A stretch of DNA of 5,075 bases from an uncultured Rubritalea sp. (GTDB lineage Bacteria > Verrucomicrobiota > Verrucomicrobiia > Verrucomicrobiales > Akkermansiaceae): contig CALFBV010000143.1 of the NCBI GenBank assembly GCA_937951395.1, positions 1 through 5,075 of the forward strand. Direction: 5' to 3'. Below the pieces are notes generated by a model. It was given only the letters and a program-made list of their open reading frames with translations. It had not been told where the DNA came from and made no database searches. The position numbers and the translations under genes were made by a program. Shown piece after piece: positions 1 through 5,075 of the stretch. Numbering within the stretch: the first letter of the stretch is position 1; every line of letters starts with the position of its first letter.

Positions 1-257
1 GTAAGCAGTTGCCTCTTTTTCCGTTCTTCCCGTAAAGCAATCCCTCGAAATACGATCTCACACAGTCATGTTTGCCCTCGTTGCTATCTAAAACAGATGG
101 AAATGCCGACAATGGCTGTGCACCCAATGTCCAACCGTGCACGCATCTCAACGATGTACTCAATGCCGGAGATACGATTGTGATCCAGAACTTCATTCCT
201 CTTCCTAGAAGGAAGAGCCACATTGGAGCCACTGGAAATAGATACTTACATCCCCTA
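1..257. other. Left-edge region without a recognisable gene
   Basis: No protein family, RNA gene or mobile element is recognised here. The stretch is unusually open: plus frame 3 has no stop from 36 to the TAG at 267-269, plus frame 1 is open from 1 to the TGA at 181-183, and one minus frame (shifted +1 from the sulfatase frame) is open from the sulfatase 3' end to position 1. None has a convincing start or ribosome binding site, and none of the translations shows a domain I can name. It also contains two copies of the palindrome GTGCAC (118-123 and 137-142) and the hairpin at 199-217. It may be 3' untranslated sequence of the sulfatase transcript, a decayed gene, or the edge of a gene outside the window. 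Confidence 0.5.
199..217. repeat. Perfect 8-bp inverted repeat (hairpin) downstream of the sulfatase gene
   Basis: CTCTTCCTAGAAGGAAGAG has 8-bp arms (199-206 and 210-217) that are perfect reverse complements around the 3-nt loop AGA. It lies about 40 nt after the sulfatase stop codon. Neither strand has a T-run after the stem, so it is not a standard intrinsic terminator. It could stabilise the 3' end of the sulfatase mRNA or act as a weak terminator. The structure is seen directly; the role is inferred. Confidence 0.45.
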
Positions 258-1724
258 TTATTCAGGTAGCACGGGCTTGCCATCCTTCTCTGGATACTGG
301 GCATCCTCAGCGGTGAGTTGCTTCTTCATCGCGTGCATCATCAACTTGACTTGCTCAGTATTAGACATCGCTAGGTTCTTCTTCTCGTATGGGTCTGACT
401 TGAGGTTATAGAGTTCATAGTGATCCTTCTTGAAATAATGATAGATGATCTTCCAGTCACCAATTCTATAGCTCGTGAAATAACTAGATCGGTGATTGTG
501 AGGAAAGTGCATCAGGAAATTTCCAGGGTGAGCTGAGTCTGATTTCCCACCGAGCATTTGCTTTAAATTGTGTCCGTCGACTATGTGATCTTTAGGTGAA
601 TCAATTCCAGCGACATTGAGAACGGTTGGGAATATATCCATCACAGTGGCTAGTTGTAGATTGATCGCGTTTGATGGAATCGCTAGAGCCTGCTGTGCTG
701 CTAATTCAGAGTTTGGCTTAGCCCATGCAGCGATAAATGGAGCGCGCATCCCACCTTCGTAACAAGTAGCTTTCTTTCCGCGAAGTGGTGCTGAGGATGA
801 ATGCTCTGTAGCTTTTCCCAGCGGGGCATCAGAGCCATTATCTCCTAGGAATATGATGAGTGTATTCTCAGCGACTCCTTGCTTCTCGAGAGTCTTCATG
901 ATATCACCTAGTGATTTATCCATGCCCTCTACGAGCGCCGCATAAGCTTTTGCTTGCTTTGACTTTTCTTTATAATTATCAATGAAGCGTGGATCAGCAT
1001 TAAACGGAGTGTGCACTGCGTAGTGAGACATGTAGAGGAAGAATGGCTTCTTCTCTGAGACAGATTTTTTTATCTCAGCATTCGCTTCGAGAGTGATCGC
1101 TTCAGTGAGAAATGTCCCCGTATTGTGATACTTCTTAAGTCCAGGAACTGCACGCGTAGTTCCCTGACCATAGTCACCTAAGTAAGAGGTAGGACAACCA
1201 ATCGCACAGCCAGCAATGTTCACATCGAACCCAAGATTAAGCGGCTCTGCACCTTCAGATCCATTTGGTCCGAAATGACCTTTTCCCACAAAGATAGTAC
1301 GATATCCATTACGCTGCATCATCAGAGGTAGTGTAATTTGGTTTTTCTTAAGCCCTTTCCAGTTCCAGCCTCTAGGCCCATTTGTTCCGCGATTATTTCC
1401 AGTAGGTTTGATCCATTGAGTTGTGTGATGACGAGTCGCGTTCTGCCCAGTCATAATGGATGCTCGTGTCGGGGAGCACACAGACTGAGCATAGAATTGA
1501 CTGAATCGGATCCCCTGAGAAGCTAGCTTTTCCATATTAGGAGTGCGGTACCAATTGTTCAGCGGGTGCTTCACCGGCTTACCTAAATCGTCTGTTAGAA
1601 AAGGGACCGAGGTGTCCATTAGCCCCATGTCATCCACAAGAAAGACCACCACATTAGGTTTCTCCGCTGCGAATAGTGACTGAGTCACTCCTGCTAAAAT
1701 GATCGTGGTGAGTAATTTTTTCAT
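258..1724 (-). CDS. Exported Cys-type sulfatase (arylsulfatase family, formylglycine-dependent)
   Basis: This 488-residue protein hydrolyses sulfate esters, probably on a sulfated polysaccharide or other glycan, in the periplasm or outside the cell. Residues 1-20 form a signal peptide (MKK, hydrophobic core, cleavage near LFAA-EK). The mature part starts with the family metal-binding segment NVVVFLVDDMG (D31, D32). The modification motif C83-S-P-T-R87 marks the Cys that a formylglycine-generating enzyme converts to the catalytic aldehyde. Further family residues are K148 and H150 (GKGHFG), H234 and H238 (SHYAVHTPF), D295-N296 (LGDNGSD), and the R315-G-K317 to YEGG(M)R segment. Length is normal for the family and no key residue is missing. 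The substrate cannot be told from sequence; no glycoside hydrolase or maturase is in the window. The ATG at 1724 has no Shine-Dalgarno sequence but directly precedes the signal peptide and lies just downstream of a good promoter. Family assignment is firm, substrate unknown. Confidence 0.95.
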   Translation of the reverse strand: MKKLLTTIILAGVTQSLFAAEKPNVVVFLVDDMGLMDTSVPFLTDDLGKPVKHPLNNWYRTPNMEKLASQGIRFSQFYAQSVCSPTRASIMTGQNATRHHTTQWIKPTGNNRGTNGPRGWNWKGLKKNQITLPLMMQRNGYRTIFVGKGHFGPNGSEGAEPLNLGFDVNIAGCAIGCPTSYLGDYGQGTTRAVPGLKKYHNTGTFLTEAITLEANAEIKKSVSEKKPFFLYMSHYAVHTPFNADPRFIDNYKEKSKQAKAYAALVEGMDKSLGDIMKTLEKQGVAENTLIIFLGDNGSDAPLGKATEHSSSAPLRGKKATCYEGGMRAPFIAAWAKPNSELAAQQALAIPSNAINLQLATVMDIFPTVLNVAGIDSPKDHIVDGHNLKQMLGGKSDSAHPGNFLMHFPHNHRSSYFTSYRIGDWKIIYHYFKKDHYELYNLKSDPYEKKNLAMSNTEQVKLMMHAMKKQLTAEDAQYPEKDGKPVLPE

Positions 1725-1738
1725 AATCTTAATAAATG

Positions 1739-1767
1739 ATTTTATCTACTTCAGGAGCTTTGATCAA
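1739..1767 (-). promoter_or_regulatory. Sigma70-like promoter for the sulfatase gene
   Basis: Read on the minus strand, the -35 element TTGATC (1762-1767, 4 of 6 consensus bases) is followed by an exact 17-nt spacer and the -10 element TAAAAT (1739-1744, 5 of 6). Transcription should begin near 1732, giving a leader of only about 8 nt before the ATG at 1724. No Shine-Dalgarno sequence is present, which fits a nearly leaderless mRNA. The match is seen in the sequence; its use as a promoter is inferred. Confidence 0.5.
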
Positions 1768-1770
1768 GCT
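1756..1770. promoter_or_regulatory. Palindromic element in the divergent intergenic region (possible operator)
   Basis: AGCTTTGATCAAGCT contains the perfect 8-bp palindrome TTGATCAA (1760-1767) and can also be read as 5-bp arms AGCTT/AAGCT around TGATC. The palindrome is the -35 hexamer of the sulfatase promoter on the minus strand and presents the same TTGATC on the plus strand. A second AAGCTT lies at 1783-1788. A regulator bound here could affect the sulfatase and possibly the plus-strand operon, but no regulator gene is nearby and the site may be chance. Confidence 0.25.
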
Positions 1771-1828
1771 TTTCTATTTACTAAGCTTCTCCCTTGCATC
1801 AGCTGGGTAGCTTTGGCAATATTCACCT

Positions 1829-3367
1829 ATGGCTGCATCCATTAACCTACATAAAATCTCCCGCTTTGCTAATCTCGCTATCCCCTCTATGGCAGTGTTG
1901 TTCTTTCTTGGTGGACACTTTGTGAGCTTCTATTTTCATTTTCTCACAGTCACTTTTCTTCTCCTCACCGTGGTGAATCTTTTCTACCTTTACATCCAGA
2001 AAAAACATACAATCTTACGCAACTTCGGTATCCTTGGACAGGCTCGTTATATTCTGGAGAGCATAGGGCCAGAAATGAGGCAGTATCTCTTTGCCAATGA
2101 TACTGAGGAGCGCCCATTTAATAGGATTGAACGATCAGAAATTTATCGCAAAGCAAAGGGCATCGACTCTGCATCATCGTTCGGCTCTCAGCTGGACTTT
2201 GATAATTCAGAAATCAAAGTGCGTCACTCGATGTATCCCGTGGATAGAGAAAACATCAAGGACTTTGCCCTCACATTTGGTGAAGAGCGTGGACTAGAGA
2301 ACACCTACACGATCAATAAACCCTACATTATTAGCGCTATGAGTTATGGAGCGCTTGGTAAAAATGCAGTGCAAGCTCTAACCAGAGGGGCCCGCATGGC
2401 AGGTATTCCTATCAATACCGGTGAAGGTGGCACCCCTAAATACCACATGGATGAAGGTGGCGAGCTGATTTTCCAAATGGGCACCGCGAAGTTTGGCGTC
2501 AGAAATGATGACGGATCACTCAATGATGAAAAACTCAGAAAACTCTGTGCTGAGCCCTCCATTAAGATGATAGAGATAAAACTCTCACAGGGAGCTAAGC
2601 CAGGTAAAGGCGGACTCCTACCTAAGGAGAAGATCACTCAAGAAATATCAGATCTGCGTGGAGTTCCGTTAGGACAAGACGTAGTCTCCCCTGCTCATCA
2701 CATCGAATGCATGTGCAAGCAGAGCACCGTAGCCTTCATCAAGCGCGTGCAAGACGTCTGCATGATCCCCGTAGGCGTCAAGATATGTATAGGCAAGACA
2801 TCTGAGTTCCGCGACATGGTCAGAGAAATGAAAGCTCAGAATGTGTTCCCAGACTTCCTCGCTATCGATGGTGCGGAAGGTGGCACAGGTGCCGCTCCTA
2901 AGGCATTTATGGATGGCTACGGCATGCCTCTCATGCCAGCACTCTTCTCAGCTAATAAAATACTCACTGAAGAAGGAGTTCGCGGCCGCATGAAAATCAT
3001 CGCCGCGGGAAAGCTCATCAACTCCAGCAAGCAATTCATCGCCCTCGCACTAGGTGCAGACGCTATCTATTCAGCCAGAGGATTCATGCTATCACTAGGT
3101 TGCATCCAAGCCATGCTCTGCGGAAATAATACCTGTCCAGTAGGCATCACCACTCATGACCCTTCACTTCAGAAGGGACTCATCGTGGAAGAGAAAGCCA
3201 AACGCATCGCTAACTACGTTAAAGGACTAGAGCATGATTTCTATGAAATGCTCGCCGCCTCAGGCATCAAAGACGCCAAAGACATCAATATGGACCAACT
3301 CTACATCCCTGACGACACAGCCCTCGCAGATCAGATCAACGCATTACTCAAAAACGCTAACCTCTAA
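1829..3367 (+). CDS. Membrane-anchored GltB-like FMN/Fe-S protein (glutamate synthase domain only, YerD-like)
   Basis: This 512-residue protein matches the FMN-binding synthase domain of glutamate synthase but lacks the N-terminal glutaminase domain of true GltB, so it cannot take ammonia from glutamine by itself. Two hydrophobic segments (about 14-34 and 36-56) form an N-terminal hairpin; flanking K/R residues place both ends, and the catalytic domain, in the cytoplasm. The barrel domain shows SAMSYGALGKNA (169-180), NTGEGG (196-201), KLSQGAKPGKGGLLP (251-265), SPAHH (287-291), DGAEGGTGAAP (347-357) and CGNNTCPVGITT (431-442). C425, C431 and C436 give the C-x5-C-x4-C pattern that binds a 3Fe-4S cluster in glutamate synthase. 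Size and layout fit the stand-alone family that includes Bacillus YerD, whose reaction is not established; an amino-acid or other flavin-dependent oxidoreduction is possible. An in-frame TAG at 1808-1810 makes the ATG at 1829 the earliest usual start; no Shine-Dalgarno is visible. It is probably co-transcribed with the DoxX-like gene 14 nt downstream. Confidence 0.93.
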   Translation: MAASINLHKISRFANLAIPSMAVLFFLGGHFVSFYFHFLTVTFLLLTVVNLFYLYIQKKHTILRNFGILGQARYILESIGPEMRQYLFANDTEERPFNRIERSEIYRKAKGIDSASSFGSQLDFDNSEIKVRHSMYPVDRENIKDFALTFGEERGLENTYTINKPYIISAMSYGALGKNAVQALTRGARMAGIPINTGEGGTPKYHMDEGGELIFQMGTAKFGVRNDDGSLNDEKLRKLCAEPSIKMIEIKLSQGAKPGKGGLLPKEKITQEISDLRGVPLGQDVVSPAHHIECMCKQSTVAFIKRVQDVCMIPVGVKICIGKTSEFRDMVREMKAQNVFPDFLAIDGAEGGTGAAPKAFMDGYGMPLMPALFSANKILTEEGVRGRMKIIAAGKLINSSKQFIALALGADAIYSARGFMLSLGCIQAMLCGNNTCPVGITTHDPSLQKGLIVEEKAKRIANYVKGLEHDFYEMLAASGIKDAKDINMDQLYIPDDTALADQINALLKNANL

Positions 3368-3381
3368 TTTAAAACTCTAAC

Positions 3382-3762
3382 ATGAAACCTACACAGCAAA
3401 TCGTCAGTTGGGTCCTGCAACTCGGCATCATTGCATTACTCGCCCCTGCAGCTTATTACAAACTAACCGGTCATAATGAGTCTACCGCTCTCTTTACCAC
3501 GCTAGGAATGGAGCCAGGGGGACGCTATATCATCGGATTCCTAGAAGCCACTGCCTGCGCACTACTACTCACACCAAATTCTGCTGTCCATGGAGCTATC
3601 CTAACTCTCGGTATCATGATCGGGGCTATCATCGCTCATCTTTCTAAAATTTGGTTTGATAGCATGTTCGCCTACTTCTCCATCGCTTTAGTGATTGCAT
3701 CCTCTATTGTCATTTACCTCAGACGAAAACAGATCAAAAGCATCGCCAGAATGCTCAATTAA
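3382..3762 (+). CDS. DoxX-like four-helix membrane protein
   Basis: A 126-residue integral membrane protein with four predicted helices at about 10-27, 47-64, 69-88 and 95-113, followed by a basic tail (YLRRKQIKS) that should lie in the cytoplasm. The layout and the segments AAYYKLTG (24-30 region), LFTTLGMEPGGRYIIGFLE (37-55) and the Gly-rich third helix are typical of the DoxX/DoxX-like family. Named members are linked to thiosulfate:quinone oxidoreductase (DoxD/DoxA of archaea) or to membrane redox and thiol-stress complexes, but most small DoxX-like proteins have no known activity, and no catalytic residue can be pointed out here. It starts 14 nt after the GltB-like gene, without a clear Shine-Dalgarno, and is probably part of the same transcript. 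A role as membrane partner of the flavoprotein is an inference from position only. Confidence 0.85.
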   Translation: MKPTQQIVSWVLQLGIIALLAPAAYYKLTGHNESTALFTTLGMEPGGRYIIGFLEATACALLLTPNSAVHGAILTLGIMIGAIIAHLSKIWFDSMFAYFSIALVIASSIVIYLRRKQIKSIARMLN

Positions 3763-3818
3763 AAGATACTGACGAACTAAACTTGCCCTCAGGGTAAGAT
3801 CTGCGCTTAGATAACTCC

Positions 3819-4436
3819 ATGACACCTCAATCTCTATCTGGCAACCGCTTAGGAATGCTTTTACTCGTCTCTGGTCCTTCTGGATCTGGGAAAACAACCC
3901 TCTGTCGCAGGGCAGCAGATACAGATCTAGCGAGCTACGCCACCTCCTGTACCACCCGCGCTGCTCGCCCTGGAGAAGTCCACGGTACCGATTACTTTTT
4001 CCTCAGCACAGATGAATTTAAAGAGAAGATCAGTAATGATGACCTATTAGAGTATGCAGAAGTACATGGGAACTTCTACGGAACACTCAAATCAGAAATC
4101 TTCACTCATATAGAGGCTGGCAGAGACGTAGTCATGGACATCGATGTCCAGGGCGCGGATCAGATCAGAAATTGTGACGACCCACTCATCCAGCAAGCAC
4201 TCGTAGAACTCTTCGTTATGCCAGACAGCGAAGAAGAGCTCCTCGCGCGTCTCACAGGAAGAGGCACAGACAGCGACGAAATCATCGCCACACGCATGAA
4301 AAACTCACTAGAGGAAATGCAGCACTGGGACAAATACACCTACTGCCTACTCTCCACCGACCGAGAAACCGACTACAAAAAATTCCAATCTATCCTCATC
4401 TCAGAAGCCCTCAGCGTGAGCAGGATACTAGACTAG
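3819..4436 (+). CDS. gmk: Guanylate kinase
   Basis: Phosphorylates GMP (and dGMP) to GDP with ATP in the cytoplasm, an essential step of purine nucleotide synthesis and recycling. All family motifs are present in 205 residues: P-loop GPSGSGKTT (19-27), the GMP-binding stretch S43-x-T-T-R47-x-x-R50-P-G-E53 with H55-G-T-D-Y59-F-F, E78-Y-A-E81-V-H-G-N-F-Y-G88 of the nucleotide monophosphate site, the DIDVQG segment (107-112), and the lid RGTDSDEIIATRM (148-160). Length is typical. The ATG at 3819 is taken as the start; a second in-frame ATG (Met13, at 3855) sits immediately before LLLVSGP and would also give a complete enzyme, and neither has a well-placed Shine-Dalgarno. It lies 56 nt after the DoxX-like gene, so it may be the last gene of that operon or have its own weak promoter. 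There is no rpoZ or YicC-type neighbour, which often accompanies gmk. Confidence 0.96.
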   Translation: MTPQSLSGNRLGMLLLVSGPSGSGKTTLCRRAADTDLASYATSCTTRAARPGEVHGTDYFFLSTDEFKEKISNDDLLEYAEVHGNFYGTLKSEIFTHIEAGRDVVMDIDVQGADQIRNCDDPLIQQALVELFVMPDSEEELLARLTGRGTDSDEIIATRMKNSLEEMQHWDKYTYCLLSTDRETDYKKFQSILISEALSVSRILD

Positions 4437-4500
4437 CACAACAAATTCGAGCACAACCCAAGCACTTTAGCCTTTCTCCTTTAAACTTTTTACGACTCCC
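4437..4500. other. Convergent intergenic spacer without a clear terminator
   Basis: This 64-nt gap separates the stop codons of guanylate kinase and the minus-strand dioxygenase. It contains T-rich sequence (4469-4491) as read on the plus strand, but I find no stem of convincing length before it, and none on the minus strand. Termination here may be Rho-dependent, or the two transcripts may overlap at their 3' ends. Confidence 0.4.
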
Positions 4501-5075
4501 CTACTTCCTAATAGCCTCAAAAAGCTTATCCTTACCCTTATACCCCTCTGGATCCACATCATACCACGTGCTATCAGCGATGCGTTTTTTGTCATAAGGT
4601 GGCGCAAAGATATCGACTAGCTGCGTGAATTCTTTAGCAGCCACACGGTGAATATTTCTCTCCTTAGAAGTCAGTGTAGAAACCTTACCTTTAGCGAGCA
4701 TCGCATGACTCGTCTGCTTCAGAAGCACATCCTTTTTGTTCTTCTTCTCCGCAAATAAATCATAGTTCCAGACCTCCACCTCACCCGTAGCGCAGAGTAG
4801 CACACCAGTCATTTCAGGATGATCATGATGCATGATCTGCTCATTCTTCTCAAACTGCACCATCGTCACATGATAGTTTTTCACCCTTTCCAGCTTAGCA
4901 AAGTCCACCCTCTTATTCCCCACACCCTTCAGCTTAGTTTCTCTAAAAGCTTTCTCCAAACTAGGATCCTTCAGATTCAGACGCGCGGCAATAGCAGCTG
5001 CCTTTTTCACATACTCCAACTCATTCCAGCTATCCAGATGCTGTTTTTTCGCTTCAGCCTCTATGGCAGTGAGAA
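4501..5075 (-). CDS. PCO/ADO-family thiol dioxygenase (cupin), 5' end beyond the window
   Basis: Belongs to the plant cysteine oxidase / cysteamine dioxygenase family: non-haem Fe(II) enzymes that use O2 to oxidise a thiol (cysteamine or an N-terminal cysteine) to the sulfinic acid. Numbering from the TTG at 5019, the iron ligands are H65 and H67 (HHDHPEMT) and H124 (RNIHRV). D136 and Y142 in VDIFAPPY occupy the positions of the second-sphere Asp and Tyr of plant cysteine oxidases, at the same distance from the third His. GEVEVWNYD (79-87) matches the family segment GSMHVKSYDW, and a W-Y-D end follows PPY. The frame stays open upstream of the TTG to the window edge with no ATG; that extension ends in LTAIEAEA-KK, which resembles a signal-peptide cleavage site, so 5019 is probably not the start and the protein may be exported. 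The bacterial substrate is unknown. It converges on guanylate kinase and is not part of that operon. Confidence 0.84.
   Translation of the reverse strand, partial: LTAIEAEAKKQHLDSWNELEYVKKAAAIAARLNLKDPSLEKAFRETKLKGVGNKRVDFAKLERVKNYHVTMVQFEKNEQIMHHDHPEMTGVLLCATGEVEVWNYDLFAEKKNKKDVLLKQTSHAMLAKGKVSTLTSKERNIHRVAAKEFTQLVDIFAPPYDKKRIADSTWYDVDPEGYKGKDKLFEAIRK

Noticed and set aside
72..269. Plus-strand open frame of 65 codons starting with TTG
   Set aside because: Rare start, no ribosome binding site, overlaps the end of the sulfatase gene and no family recognised; kept only as an unresolved observation.
1338..1526. Plus-strand open frame inside the sulfatase gene
   Set aside because: Lies antisense to the conserved catalytic core of the sulfatase, including the CSPTR motif; its translation has no recognisable features.
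2344..2637. Minus-strand open frame of 97 codons
   Set aside because: Antisense shadow of the conserved GltB-like domain; its openness follows from the codon use of the real gene.
1829..3367. Calling the gene gltB (glutamate synthase large subunit)
   Set aside because: The N-terminal glutaminase domain with its catalytic Cys and the C-terminal glucan-binding-like beta-helix domain are absent, the protein is about one third of GltB length, and it has a membrane anchor; no GltD partner is nearby.
3785..3793. CCCTCAGGG palindrome between the DoxX-like gene and gmk
   Set aside because: Four-bp arms around a single base cannot form a stable RNA hairpin and no T-tract follows, so it is not a terminator.
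3783..3813. Possible separate promoter for gmk (TTGCCC and TAGATA)
   Set aside because: Each hexamer matches the consensus at only about half its positions and the spacer is 19 nt; too weak to annotate.
3688..3897. Minus-strand open frame spanning the DoxX-like/gmk junction
   Set aside because: Overlaps the end of one gene and the P-loop of guanylate kinase in antisense, with no domain or regulatory signal.
4437..4500. Bidirectional terminator between the convergent genes
   Set aside because: T-rich sequence is present but no stem with adequate arms was found on either strand.

Overview
The window looks like chromosomal sequence from a free-living bacterium, most plausibly of the Planctomycetota-Verrucomicrobiota-Chlamydiota group, perhaps a marine Verrucomicrobiota. 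The reasons are indirect: an exported Cys-type sulfatase of the kind amplified in those phyla, moderate GC, almost no recognisable Shine-Dalgarno sequences, and a thiol dioxygenase of the eukaryote-like PCO/ADO family. No rRNA or tRNA is present to confirm this, so the taxon is an inference.

Layout. Positions 1-257 hold no gene I can recognise, although several frames are open; a perfect 8-bp hairpin lies at 199-217. On the minus strand, 258-1724 encodes an exported formylglycine-dependent sulfatase. A divergent intergenic region (1725-1828) carries a good sigma70-like promoter for the sulfatase and a TTGATCAA palindrome. On the plus strand follow a membrane-anchored GltB-like FMN/Fe-S protein without glutaminase domain (1829-3367), a small four-helix DoxX-like membrane protein 14 nt later (3382-3762), and guanylate kinase (3819-4436). 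Convergent to these, a minus-strand PCO/ADO-type thiol dioxygenase (stop at 4501) remains open to the right edge of the window, so its true start is probably outside.

How the genes fit together. The sulfatase points to desulfation of sulfated glycans or other sulfate esters in the periplasm or outside the cell. The GltB-like protein and the DoxX-like protein are very likely co-transcribed and both are membrane-associated, which suggests a redox function at the inner membrane, but neither family has a settled role. Guanylate kinase is a housekeeping gene that may simply share the transcript. The thiol dioxygenase is the most unusual gene: all the iron ligands and the second-sphere residues of the plant/animal enzymes are visible, and the sequence just upstream of the conventional start looks like the end of a signal peptide, raising the possibility of an exported thiol dioxygenase. 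I see no mobile element, CRISPR array, tRNA or rRNA.
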